The translations under genes were made by a program, and so were the position numbers. This document shows, in pieces, positions 1 through 6,024 of a DNA stretch of 6,024 nucleotides (position 1 is the stretch's first letter; each line of letters opens with the position of its first letter). The notes under the pieces were generated by a model, which did not search any database, was not told where the DNA came from, and worked only from the letters and a program-made list of their open reading frames with translations. The stretch comes from an uncultured Cellvibrio sp. (GTDB lineage Bacteria > Pseudomonadota > Gammaproteobacteria > Pseudomonadales > Cellvibrionaceae), in NCBI GenBank assembly GCA_946886255.1, contig CAMPIG010000303.1:1-6024 (forward strand). The letters are read 5' to 3'.

Positions 1-2
1 GA

Positions 3-27
3 CCTTGTGATTGTTATTGACACAAGG
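3..27. repeat. Inverted repeat CCTTGTG-N11-CACAAGG
   Basis: Two perfect 7-base arms (3-9 and 21-27) flank an 11-base AT-rich spacer. As RNA it would be a short hairpin, but no T-run follows on either strand, so it is a poor terminator. As DNA it could be a binding site. The gene it belongs to, if any, lies outside the window. The role is unknown. Confidence 0.3.
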
Positions 28-85
28 ATTCTACTGGGGGGATGGACGACAGGACAATGACTTTACGTTAGCTTACAGAAGGGGT

Positions 86-115
86 AAAAAGCCGGTGATG
101 TGCGTTTGCCATCAC
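86..115 (-). terminator. Possible intrinsic terminator of the HNH endonuclease gene
   Basis: Read on the minus strand, arms GTGATG (115-110) and CATCAC (100-95) form a 6-bp stem, lengthened by a GC/GC pair with one bulged base around a 4-base loop. After four bases (CGGC) comes TTTTT (90-86). It starts about 35 bases past the stop of the leftward HNH gene, where a terminator is expected. The stem is modest and the T-run is offset, so termination would be weak. Confidence 0.4.
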
Positions 116-150
116 ACAAAGCAACCCGTAAAAAACGAGCGAACCCAGGA

Positions 151-711
151 CTACTGCCAGTTACGCCGCGTACTGAACTGCGGGCGCAAGAACTCCATCT
201 GATCACCGCGAATACGGTCGCTATTGATCAGCGCCAGATACTCCGCCGTATTGGGGCAAAAAGGCAAGGCCAGCAATTCCATATTGACTTCGGTCAATAG
301 CCGACTGCCTTTATGCTGATTACAGCGTTTGCACGCCGCTACCACATTGTTCCATTTATCTTTGCCGCCGCGGCTCAAGGGATGCACATGGTCACGGGAA
401 AGTTGCCCGTAGGTAAAGGAACGCCCGCAGTACAGACATTGATAATGATCACGCGCAAACAGGGCTGCATTCGTCAATGGGGGGATTAAACGCATACGCG
501 CAAGGCGATTGCCGCCGCAGGCAATAATGGCTGGCAAATCCATGTAGGTCTGCAAACCCGTCAGCCGGGAATGACCGCCATGAACCCGGCGAACAAAACC
601 ACCCAGACTCCAGGCCACCAGGTCACGCGCATAAAGACACACAGCTTCTTGCCAATGCAGCCATTCGATCGGTTGACCCGCCGTATTGAGCCGCAATATT
701 CGTGCTTCCAT
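151..711 (-). CDS. HNH endonuclease family protein
   Basis: Encodes 186 residues from the chosen ATG at 711. The C-terminal half is a clear HNH (beta-beta-alpha metal) nuclease fold: a CxxC pair at residues 92-95 (CLYC), then DHVHPLSRGG from residue 107 with the catalytic-type histidine 108, NN at 121-122, a second CxxC at 127-130 (CKRC) and the closing NQHKG. The two CxxC pairs probably hold a structural zinc, and the DH...N...H set binds the catalytic metal. The N-terminal 75 residues (ARILRLNTAGQPIEWL onward) resemble stand-alone chromosomal HNH proteins of Pseudomonas and relatives, as far as I recall. In-frame ATGs at 756 and 723 exist, but only the one at 711 has a strong Shine-Dalgarno (GGAGGT, five-base gap). 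No methyltransferase, toxin or phage gene lies beside it, so a restriction or homing role is not supported. The biological substrate is unknown. Confidence 0.87.
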   Translation of the reverse strand: MEARILRLNTAGQPIEWLHWQEAVCLYARDLVAWSLGGFVRRVHGGHSRLTGLQTYMDLPAIIACGGNRLARMRLIPPLTNAALFARDHYQCLYCGRSFTYGQLSRDHVHPLSRGGKDKWNNVVAACKRCNQHKGSRLLTEVNMELLALPFCPNTAEYLALINSDRIRGDQMEFLRPQFSTRRNWQ

Positions 712-715
712 CGAC

Positions 716-721
716 ACCTCC
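716..721 (-). promoter_or_regulatory. Shine-Dalgarno that sets the HNH gene start
   Basis: GGAGGT on the minus strand (721-716), near-perfect complement of the 16S rRNA tail, ends four bases before the ATG at 711 (five counted from GGAGG). It overlaps the in-frame upstream ATG at 723, which makes that ATG an unlikely start. Confidence 0.75.
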
Positions 722-773
722 ATCGTAGAGAACCGGACAAAACCAGAAACTACCACTCGAACATCGATACGCT

Positions 774-796
774 ACTACTGTTTTTACTACGTTTTT
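774..796. repeat. Short imperfect tandem repeat upstream of the HNH gene
   Basis: ACTACTGTTTTT (774-785) is followed directly by ACTACGTTTTT (786-796), two near-identical units of 12 and 11 bases. It lies in the untranslated region 60-85 bases upstream of the HNH start. No clear sigma70 promoter was found around it. It may be chance in AT-rich DNA or a paired binding site. Confidence 0.3.
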
Positions 797-882
797 ATGA
801 CAAACGCTATCGCCCTTGAGCGGTTTTATGATCTTTTAGCTATACACTGACGAGATTGTCACATTTGACTTGATAAAAGAAT

Positions 883-914
883 ACTGGAGAAAACAAAAAA
901 AAGCTCTCTCCAGT
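883..914 (-). terminator. Stem-loop after the acyltransferase gene, possible terminator
   Basis: Perfect 8-base arms ACTGGAGA (883-890) and TCTCCAGT (907-914) enclose a 16-base loop that contains a run of eight A on the plus strand, eight T on the minus strand. On the minus strand the stem is followed by ATTCTTTT, and it lies about 48 bases past the acyltransferase stop. The long loop and broken T-run make it a weak terminator. The rest of the 250-base gap (712-961) shows no gene. Confidence 0.35.
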
Positions 915-961
915 TAACTGACAAGATAAAAATTTTAGTGCGAAAAAGTTCTACCCTTTAC

Positions 962-2095
962 TCATTTCGATGGTGGCAAAACGGCCTCTTCGACGACGGG
1001 AGTTCGAGCCGGTAATTCATCCGTTTTACGACTGACCAATCCTTTGACCTTATCGCGAAAATATTTTTCCACGTAGAGGTAGGTAAAACGTGAAATCAGA
1101 ACGGTCAATAGAATCAAGGCAATATTAATCAACACGGCCCAGACGCCAAGATTTTTGGGCGCGGATTTAAAAACGACCTCATACACATTGGAAAAGAACG
1201 ACAGGATGATATCGTGGGTCATGTAGATGGAATACGACCACAGCCCAATACTGCGCAAGGGTGCCGTGTCCAGTAGCCGCCCGACAAGACCATGGATAGG
1301 ACTGGCAAATACCATCAACATCAAACAAAAGGAAGCCAGCGTCACCGCAAGATAGCCGTCGCCCCGATGCGCCAGAGACACAGCTGCCAATGTGAATATA
1401 ACAGCGATGATTTCCAGCACATGAATATTGAAACGCGCTAACCCATGGGCAATTTCATCCTTCCAGCGATACAAGAGTACCCCGCAATAAAACGCTGACA
1501 TGCAGCGGATAAAACCGTAATCATAGGTTCCGTCCATTTGTCCTGCGGGGTTAACACTGAAGAGGAAGGCGTAGCCGGGAATAATGATCAGCAAAGGAAA
1601 GATTCTGCTGGCGCTGCGGTCCAGAGTGGTCAATAAAATAAAGAAAACAATGTAGGTAAAAAACTCAACACTGATGCTCCAGCTGGGATGATTCCACGAC
1701 AGGTAATCATGCACCCCCATGGCGTGCACCAAAAACAGGTTACTGATAAAGCTGTAGGCGTTGTTATGTTCGAACTGGTCTACACCGCCATAACCAGCGC
1801 TGATAAAGTACTGCTTGGCCAAAATATAAGGCACCCAGACCAGGAGCATAAATAAATGTAGGGGGTAAATTCGGCCGAGTCGCAGGCTGATGTATTCACG
1901 AAATGCAAAACCCTGGCGGATTTTATCGGCATAGGCGAGCGTCAAAACAAACCCGGATAAGATAAAAAAGAAATCCACAAACAGATAACTGTTTTTAACA
2001 AAATCGAGGCTTTTGGTTCCAACAATAAAATGAGAATGGAAAAGTAAGACAAGACACGCCGCAACACCGCGCAACGATTCCAGCTTGCTGTACAT
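962..2095 (-). CDS. Acyltransferase 3 family membrane protein (OafA/YrhL-like)
   Basis: A 377-residue polytopic inner-membrane protein of the family that moves acetyl or other acyl groups onto sugars of O-antigen, exopolysaccharide, peptidoglycan or glycolipids. Family marks are visible in order: LESLRGVAA (residues 5-13, Arg9) with LLFHSHF (His20, the proposed catalytic His); VDFFFILSGFVLTL (40-53); RLGRIYPLH (72-80); a PSWSISVEFFTY segment (137-148, Trp/Ser/Glu); and SIYMTHDII (289-297). About ten hydrophobic segments end near residue 340, followed by YVEKYFR (341-347) and a charged, Pro-rich C-terminal tail, probably cytoplasmic. There is no SGNH domain, so it is the single-domain type. 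Length is normal and the gene looks intact. An AAGGGGG purine run lies five bases before the ATG. No polysaccharide or lipid synthesis genes lie next to it, so the acceptor cannot be named. Confidence 0.9.
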   Translation of the reverse strand: MYSKLESLRGVAACLVLLFHSHFIVGTKSLDFVKNSYLFVDFFFILSGFVLTLAYADKIRQGFAFREYISLRLGRIYPLHLFMLLVWVPYILAKQYFISAGYGGVDQFEHNNAYSFISNLFLVHAMGVHDYLSWNHPSWSISVEFFTYIVFFILLTTLDRSASRIFPLLIIIPGYAFLFSVNPAGQMDGTYDYGFIRCMSAFYCGVLLYRWKDEIAHGLARFNIHVLEIIAVIFTLAAVSLAHRGDGYLAVTLASFCLMLMVFASPIHGLVGRLLDTAPLRSIGLWSYSIYMTHDIILSFFSNVYEVVFKSAPKNLGVWAVLINIALILLTVLISRFTYLYVEKYFRDKVKGLVSRKTDELPARTPVVEEAVLPPSK

Positions 2096-2214
2096 GGCAA
2101 CCCCCTTTGCATTGTGACGATTTCAGCTTCAAGCAGCCAAACTGCCGCAGCCTAATCCGGAGATAAAGAAAGAACAATGACAAACGGGCGGAATAAAGAC
2201 GAAAAAACTTTCTA

Positions 2215-2243
2215 TTTATCACAAAAACCGTAATTGCTGTCGC
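2215..2243 (-). promoter_or_regulatory. Possible sigma70 promoter of the acyltransferase gene
   Basis: On the minus strand a -35-like GCGACA (2243-2238, four of six matches) is separated by 17 bases from GATAAA (2220-2215, four of six), which is preceded by TGT, an extended -10 element. Transcription would start near 2208, giving a leader of about 112 bases. The hexamers are weak individually; spacing and the extended -10 are what favour it. Confidence 0.35.
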
Positions 2244-2286
2244 GCAAATAATTTCATGTGCACTTACTCAACATAAACTGACAGCA
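2235..2286. repeat. Nested dyad: TGCTGTC/GACAGCA around GTGCAC
   Basis: Outer arms TGCTGTC (2235-2241) and GACAGCA (2280-2286) are perfect inverted copies 38 bases apart. The palindrome GTGCAC (2258-2263) sits exactly at their midpoint (2260.5). The left arm overlaps the possible -35 of the acyltransferase promoter, as a repressor or activator site would. No known regulator consensus was recognised. Confidence 0.35.
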
Positions 2287-2335
2287 GTACGCAAACGATA
2301 ATAGGGGTGGAGGGATGAATTGGCAAACCGGTGAT

Positions 2336-2372
2336 AAAAATAAACCCCCGCTGCGGGGGGCAGCGAGGGTTT
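2336..2372 (-). terminator. Strong leftward intrinsic terminator without a known gene
   Basis: On the minus strand AAACCC, then a single A-C mismatch, CGCTGC and a C-rich loop pair back with GCAGCG and GGGTTT (about 12 paired bases around a five-base loop). The stem runs straight into TTTATTTTT (2344-2336). This is a textbook rho-independent terminator for leftward transcription. On the plus strand the hairpin is followed only by GTGTCTTAC, so it is much less good in that direction. The next gene upstream on this strand is xseB, which runs the other way, so the terminator must serve a transcript starting in 2373-2682 or antisense to xseB. Confidence 0.7.
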
Positions 2373-2520
2373 GTGTCTTACAGGATGGGAGCCCTACCTT
2401 AGGCTGATATATGGCGCAACTCCTGTTGATCCTTGCCACACAGATCCGTGTGTATGCGTCCGTAACAGGTGCCATTATTGTTGAACGGCACGTCAGGCGC
2501 CAGTGGGCATTGGCGGAGAG
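2336..2520 (-). ncRNA. Candidate small RNA ending at the leftward terminator
   Basis: Minus-strand sequence upstream of the terminator can form a row of local hairpins: CGCCA/TGGCG (2515-2498), GTGCC/GGCAC (2491-2469), CACAC/GTGTG with loop GGATCT (2452-2437), CAAC/GTTG with loop AGGA (2428-2417), and AGCCTAAGGTAGGGCT (2405-2390, one bulge), then the terminator stem. Four GGA triplets lie within 2461-2421, at least two of them in hairpin loops, as in RNAs that bind CsrA/RsmA. No open reading frame with a ribosome site explains the region. The 5' end is a guess: no good minus-strand promoter is visible. It matches none of the RNA families I checked by eye (6S, 4.5S, tmRNA, RNase P RNA). It could instead be a relic, or structure by chance. 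Confidence 0.3.
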
Positions 2521-2584
2521 TTTTGTAGGATATGTCTCACACGCCAGTGGATTTTGACTAACCCAGAGGCCGCATCAGAAACTC

Positions 2585-2614
2585 CTGCCATGTTGTCCTG
2601 ACCGGGTTTATAAT
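2585..2614 (+). promoter_or_regulatory. Sigma70 promoter of xseB-ispA
   Basis: A perfect -10 TATAAT (2609-2614) with a CTGCCA -35-like hexamer (2585-2590, four of six) at an 18-base spacing. Transcription would start near 2621, giving a leader of about 62 bases that contains a GC-rich GCGCC/GGCGC inverted repeat. The nearer TTGTCC (2593-2598) is only 10 bases from the -10 and cannot be its partner. Confidence 0.55.
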
Positions 2615-2682
2615 CGCGCCCTCGCAGGCGGCGCCATACCACTAGCGGCGCAACGACTAAGCCCCACAACCTGGAGCAGACT

Positions 2683-2928
2683 ATGGCGGTAAAAAAGAAA
2701 GGCGCAGACTTTGAGCAATCGCTTAATGCGCTGGAAACCCTGGTTAATAAGATGGAACAGGGCGACATGACACTGGAAGAGTCACTCAAGGCGTTCGAAA
2801 CCGGCATCCAATTGACACGGGAATGTCAGGCACGACTGACAGCCGCTGAGCAACAGGTACAGAAACTGGTGGAGAACCAGGGAGTTATTAACCTTGAGCA
2901 ATTCGATGCCCAAGGCGATGACGAATGA
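2683..2928 (+). CDS. xseB: Exodeoxyribonuclease VII small subunit
   Basis: An 81-residue protein of normal length for XseB (about 80 in E. coli). Together with the large subunit XseA, encoded elsewhere, it forms exonuclease VII, a cytoplasmic enzyme that degrades single-stranded DNA from both ends into oligonucleotides. The family signature is clear: [19 protein letters not shown] (residues 10-28), [14 protein letters not shown] (31-44) and the [13 protein letters not shown] helix (48-60), two helices that form a coiled coil, followed by an acidic C-terminus. The ATG has GGAG six bases upstream. It is the first gene of the rightward cluster, and its TGA overlaps the ispA ATG (ATGA), a sign of translational coupling. 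The xseB-ispA-dxs order is common in gammaproteobacteria. Confidence 0.95.
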   Translation: MAVKKKGADFEQSLNALETLVNKMEQGDMTLEESLKAFETGIQLTRECQARLTAAEQQVQKLVENQGVINLEQFDAQGDDE

Positions 2929-3827
2929 GTGAAGACTTTAGCCTCTTTGTGGCCGACTGCCGCCACCGTGTCGATAATGCCCTGCAGAACCTGTTACCTG
3001 TCACCATGGGTGCCGGTGAACGCCTGCGGGACGCTATGCGTTACAGTCTGTTCAACGGCGGCAAGCGCGTACGCCCCATCCTCGTCTACGCTAGTGGGTT
3101 GGCGGTCAGCGACGTAGTAAACCCGGCGCAACAGGCTTCGCTCGATACCATCGCCTGCGCGCTTGAATGCATCCATGCCTACAGCCTGGTTCATGATGAT
3201 CTGCCCGCCATGGACGACGACGACCTGCGACGCGGCAAGCCCACCTGTCATATCGCCTTTGATGAAGCTACCGCCATTCTCGCGGGTGATGCGCTGCAAA
3301 CCCTGGCGTTTGAATTACTCGGTGATGCACCTCATCTGGACGCCCCTTGCAAAATTACCTTGCTACAACACTTGACCCGCGCTTCTGGGGTGAACGGCAT
3401 GGTATTAGGCCAGGCCATTGATCTGGCTGCGGTCAACCGTCAATTAGACTTGGCGCAACTGGAGGCTATGCACCGCCATAAAACCGGTGCATTAATCAGT
3501 GCCAGCGTCGCCATGGGCGCTATTGCCTGTGGTGCAGATGAAACACGATTACAAGCCCTCAACACCTATGCTGCCGCTATTGGGCTGGCGTTTCAGGTGC
3601 AGGACGACATCCTGGACGTTACCACCGATACCGCCACACTCGGCAAGCAACAGGGTGCGGATATAGCGCGCAATAAGCCTACCTATGTCTCTCTATTAGG
3701 GTTGGATAACGCACGCGCCAAAGCACGGGAATTGCACCAGAACGCTCTGGCGGCGCTAACGGATTTTGATCAACGGGCTCAACCGTTGCGGGCACTTTCG
3801 GCGTATATCATAGAACGCAGTCACTGA
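2925..3827 (+). CDS. ispA: Farnesyl diphosphate synthase (geranyltranstransferase)
   Basis: A 300-residue cytoplasmic prenyltransferase that joins DMAPP with two IPP units through geranyl to farnesyl diphosphate, the precursor of undecaprenyl phosphate and quinone side chains. Visible motifs: GGKRVRP (residues 45-51, IPP binding), [12 protein letters not shown] with the first aspartate-rich motif DDLPAMD (91-97) and RR at 102-103, KTG (186-188), FQVQDDILD with the second aspartate motif DDILD (227-231), and [10 protein letters not shown] (250-259). The two-residue insertion in the first motif is the bacterial FPP-synthase type, so the product is inferred to be C15 rather than a longer chain. 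All key residues are present. The start overlaps the xseB stop (ATGA) and has only a weak AAGG upstream, consistent with coupling to xseB translation. Confidence 0.96.
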   Translation: MSEDFSLFVADCRHRVDNALQNLLPVTMGAGERLRDAMRYSLFNGGKRVRPILVYASGLAVSDVVNPAQQASLDTIACALECIHAYSLVHDDLPAMDDDDLRRGKPTCHIAFDEATAILAGDALQTLAFELLGDAPHLDAPCKITLLQHLTRASGVNGMVLGQAIDLAAVNRQLDLAQLEAMHRHKTGALISASVAMGAIACGADETRLQALNTYAAAIGLAFQVQDDILDVTTDTATLGKQQGADIARNKPTYVSLLGLDNARAKARELHQNALAALTDFDQRAQPLRALSAYIIERSH

Positions 3828-3831
3828 GCCG

Positions 3832-3860
3832 TTGCCTTAACCTGAGGATGCGCATGTAAT
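3832..3860 (+). promoter_or_regulatory. Possible internal promoter for dxs
   Basis: TTGCCT (3832-3837, four of six) and TGTAAT (3855-3860, five of six) stand 17 bases apart just after the ispA stop. Transcription would start near 3867, leaving a leader of about 85 bases before the preferred dxs start. No terminator is seen after ispA, so read-through from the xseB promoter is also likely. Confidence 0.45.
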
Positions 3861-3951
3861 CGGATGCTAGGCAATAAGCCACAGCCCGCCTACAATGTCG
3901 CCCTTTGACCGGCGCAATATAAGATCAATTTTGACCAACCGATGGCAGTCA

Positions 3952-5859
3952 ATGTTTAACGAAATACCCACCAGCCGACCGTCCACCCCGCTTCTGGATA
4001 GCATTGACTCTCCAGCGGAGCTGCGTGCGCTTAACGAGAAACAGCTGCCTGAACTGGCCGAAGAGCTACGCGCTTTCCTGCTTTACACGGTGGGCCAGAC
4101 CGGTGGTCATTTTGGTGCCGGCCTCGGTGTGGTGGAACTGACCATTGCCCTCCACTACGTCTACCAGACTCCTGATGACCGCCTGGTTTGGGACGTGGGC
4201 CACCAGACTTACCCGCACAAAATTCTCACCAATCGCCGTGAACGGATGCACAGCATGCGTCAGGGTGGTGGTTTGTCCGGTTTTCCCAAACGTGATGAAA
4301 GCGATTACGACACCTTTGGCGTCGGCCACTCCAGCACGTCGATCAGCGCCGCATTGGGCATGGCGATTGGCAGCCAGATGGCCGACAGCGAGCGCAAATG
4401 TGTCGCCGTGATCGGCGATGGTGCCATGACGGCCGGTATGGCGTTTGAGGCGTTGAACCACGCGGCGCATATCGACAGCGACATGTTAGTCATCCTCAAT
4501 GACAACAATATGTCGATCTCCCCCAATGTAGGTGGCCTGGCCACGTATCTTTCCAAGATCTGGGGCAGCAAGTTTTACAACTCCTTGCGCGAAGGCAGCA
4601 AGCAAGTACTCACTAAAATTCCGCAGGCTTGGGAATTCGCCCGCCGCACCGAAGAACATTTCAAGGGGTTTGTCTCTCCCGGTACCTTGTTTGAGGAGAT
4701 GGGCTTCAACTATATCGGCCCCATCGATGGCCATGACCTGATCAGCCTGGTGCGCTACCTGCGCAACCTACGGGAGGTCAAAGGCCCGAAGTTACTCCAT
4801 GTGATTACCCAAAAAGGCAAGGGTTTCGGCCCGGCCGAGCAAGATCCGGTGGGGTATCACGCGCTCAACAAGATCGAGCCGAAGAAGACCGTTATCAAGA
4901 ACGCCAACATCGCCATCAAACCCAAATACCAGCAAGTTTTTGGTGACTGGTTATGTGACATGGCAGCGCAGGACGAACGCTTGGTCGGCATTACCCCCGC
5001 CATGTGCGAAGGCTCGGGCATGGTGGAGTTTGCACAGAATTTCCCCGAGCGCTTTTACGATGTCGCCATCGCCGAACAACATGCAGTTACCTTCGCCGCC
5101 GGTATTGCCTGCGAAGGCCAAAAACCGGTAGTGGCGATTTACTCTACCTTTTTACAGCGTGCGTATGATCAGTTGATCCACGATGTAGCCCTGCAAAATC
5201 TCGACGTTACCTTTGCCATTGATCGTGCCGGCATGGTGGGCGAAGACGGCGCAACCCACGCCGGGGCCTTTGATATCAGCTTCCTCCGTTGCATTCCCAA
5301 CATGGTGATCGCCGCGCCGAGCGATGAAAACGAATGCCGTCAGTTGCTCTATACGGCCTACCAACATCCCGGCCCCGCCGCCGTGCGTTATCCGCGCGGA
5401 ACCGGCACCGGGGTAGCCATCAATGCCACCATGACAGCTTTACCCCTTGGGAAAGGTCTAATCAAACGCGAGGGCAAACAGGTGGCGATTCTCAACTTCG
5501 GCACCTCATTGGCTAGCGCTTTACAGGCAGCCGAAAAACTCAATGCCAGCGTTTGTGATATGCGTTTTGTCAAACCGCTGGACACTGAGTTGATTGAACG
5601 TATGGCCGCCGAGCACAGCGTGTTGGTAACGCTCGAGGAAAATGTCATTGCCGGTGGCGCAGGTGCGGCGATCAGTGAATACCTAGCGAGTATCGGTGTG
5701 GTTATGCCAATTTTGCACCTGGGATTCAGTGACCGTTTTGTTGAGCAGGACAGCCAAAAACAACAACTGGTTGATCAGGGGCTGGATGCAGCCGGTATCG
5801 AGCAGGCGATAATGACACGCCAGGCATTACTGGCAGGAAAAAAGATCGTTGCGGGCTAA
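3952..5859 (+). CDS. dxs: 1-deoxy-D-xylulose-5-phosphate synthase
   Basis: A 635-residue ThDP-dependent enzyme that condenses pyruvate and glyceraldehyde 3-phosphate to DXP with loss of CO2, the first and flux-controlling step of the MEP isoprenoid pathway; DXP also feeds thiamine and pyridoxal synthesis. Numbered from this start: [13 protein letters not shown] with the active-site His53, VGHQTYPHK (82-90), GHSSTSIS (125-132), the ThDP motif GDGAMTAG (155-162) to NDNN (183-186), IGPIDGHD (255-262), the catalytic-type Glu375 in [17 protein letters not shown] (424-427) and YPRG (480-483), then the C-terminal transketolase domain. An in-frame ATG at 3895 would add 19 residues with no family resemblance; homologues begin near [15 protein letters not shown], so 3952 is preferred, though neither ATG has a clear Shine-Dalgarno. 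The gap of 124 bases after ispA contains a possible promoter. Confidence 0.95.
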   Translation: MFNEIPTSRPSTPLLDSIDSPAELRALNEKQLPELAEELRAFLLYTVGQTGGHFGAGLGVVELTIALHYVYQTPDDRLVWDVGHQTYPHKILTNRRERMHSMRQGGGLSGFPKRDESDYDTFGVGHSSTSISAALGMAIGSQMADSERKCVAVIGDGAMTAGMAFEALNHAAHIDSDMLVILNDNNMSISPNVGGLATYLSKIWGSKFYNSLREGSKQVLTKIPQAWEFARRTEEHFKGFVSPGTLFEEMGFNYIGPIDGHDLISLVRYLRNLREVKGPKLLHVITQKGKGFGPAEQDPVGYHALNKIEPKKTVIKNANIAIKPKYQQVFGDWLCDMAAQDERLVGITPAMCEGSGMVEFAQNFPERFYDVAIAEQHAVTFAAGIACEGQKPVVAIYSTFLQRAYDQLIHDVALQNLDVTFAIDRAGMVGEDGATHAGAFDISFLRCIPNMVIAAPSDENECRQLLYTAYQHPGPAAVRYPRGTGTGVAINATMTALPLGKGLIKREGKQVAILNFGTSLASALQAAEKLNASVCDMRFVKPLDTELIERMAAEHSVLVTLEENVIAGGAGAAISEYLASIGVVMPILHLGFSDRFVEQDSQKQQLVDQGLDAAGIEQAIMTRQALLAGKKIVAG

Positions 5860-5881
5860 TTGATTTCTTCAGGAGAAAACT

Positions 5882-6024
5882 ATGAGCGGCCATATTGCCA
5901 AGCTATCCCATCAAGTGTTTTTCTGGCTGAAAAATCCTGACTCTGCCGAAGACCTGGAGCAATTACTCGTCGGTATCCGCAGTTTGTCCGCCATTGAAAC
6001 CGTGCGCGGCATGCATGTGGGCGT
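5882..6024 (+). CDS. Dabb-domain (stress-responsive alpha/beta barrel) protein, 5' part
   Basis: The first 47 codons are in the window and the gene runs off the end. LSHQVFFWLKNPDSAEDLEQL, split here as LSHQVFFWLKNPD (residues 8-20) and SAEDLEQLLVGIRSL, then IETVRGMHVGV, is the typical opening of a Dabb domain: a first beta strand with H-x-V-F-F-W, a helix, and a second strand. The family forms small dimeric ferredoxin-like barrels; most bacterial members have no known activity. CAGGAG lies six bases before the ATG, a good ribosome site. It starts 22 bases after the dxs stop without an intervening terminator, so it is probably co-transcribed with dxs. Whether it has any part in isoprenoid metabolism is unknown. 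Confidence 0.8.
   Translation, partial: MSGHIAKLSHQVFFWLKNPDSAEDLEQLLVGIRSLSAIETVRGMHVG

Noticed and set aside
17..22. Perfect -35 TTGACA on the plus strand
   Set aside because: No -10 is present 16-18 bases downstream; the expected position reads GGATGG. No rightward gene follows.
11..300. Short plus-strand frames at the left end (11-202 and 100-300)
   Set aside because: They overlap the minus-strand HNH gene or its terminator region and show no ribosome site or family resemblance.
712..756. Longer N-terminus for the HNH protein (ATG at 756 or 723)
   Set aside because: The added residues lack family resemblance, and the only strong Shine-Dalgarno fits the ATG at 711.
2254..2475. Minus-strand open frame of 73 codons
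   Set aside because: It reads through the strong terminator hairpin, has no Shine-Dalgarno, and is rich in Cys and Pro as non-coding frames often are.
2340..2680. 6S RNA, 4.5S RNA, tmRNA, RNase P RNA or TPP riboswitch in the gap before xseB
   Set aside because: The conserved cores of these families, as I recall them, are absent on both strands.
2493..2807. Minus-strand open frame of 104 codons
   Set aside because: It overlaps the first half of xseB in antisense, crosses the xseB promoter, has no ribosome site and its composition resembles no known protein.
4066..4470. 134-codon minus-strand frame and other antisense frames inside dxs
   Set aside because: They are shadows of a strongly conserved coding sequence; no independent start signals.
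2683..5859. Unusual fusion, frameshift or missing active-site residue in xseB, ispA or dxs
   Set aside because: All three read as full-length, canonical proteins with their expected motifs.

Overview
The window looks like chromosomal DNA from a gammaproteobacterium, most likely near Cellvibrio and its relatives (Cellvibrionaceae). This rests on the order xseB-ispA-dxs and on remembered resemblance of the Dxs protein to Cellvibrio and Pseudomonas versions; no database search was possible. There are no insertion sequences, phage genes, CRISPR arrays, tRNAs or rRNAs.

Left part (1-2095, minus strand): a compact HNH endonuclease (151-711), followed downstream by a possible terminator, and a membrane acyltransferase of the acyltransferase-3 family (962-2095). 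The 250-base gap between them holds a stem-loop and a short imperfect repeat. The two genes point the same way but are too far apart to be obviously co-transcribed.

Middle (2096-2682): a 587-base gap between the leftward acyltransferase and the rightward isoprenoid cluster, with no convincing protein gene. From left to right it holds a possible promoter for the acyltransferase overlapping a nested dyad, a strong leftward-facing intrinsic terminator, a series of hairpins upstream of that terminator on the minus strand, and a rightward promoter with a perfect TATAAT for xseB. The terminator has no protein gene to serve, so an unannotated leftward small RNA is the best explanation. This is the main candidate for something undescribed.

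Right part (2683-6024, plus strand): xseB (small subunit of exodeoxyribonuclease VII), ispA (farnesyl diphosphate synthase, ATGA overlap with xseB), dxs (1-deoxyxylulose-5-phosphate synthase) and the 5' part of a Dabb-domain (stress-responsive alpha/beta barrel) gene cut by the window end. Dxs makes the first committed intermediate of the MEP pathway, whose products IPP and DMAPP are joined by IspA into farnesyl diphosphate. That feeds quinone, undecaprenyl phosphate and other isoprenoid synthesis. A possible internal promoter between ispA and dxs would allow Dxs to be set separately. The proteins here are intact and canonical, and no new multigene system is visible.
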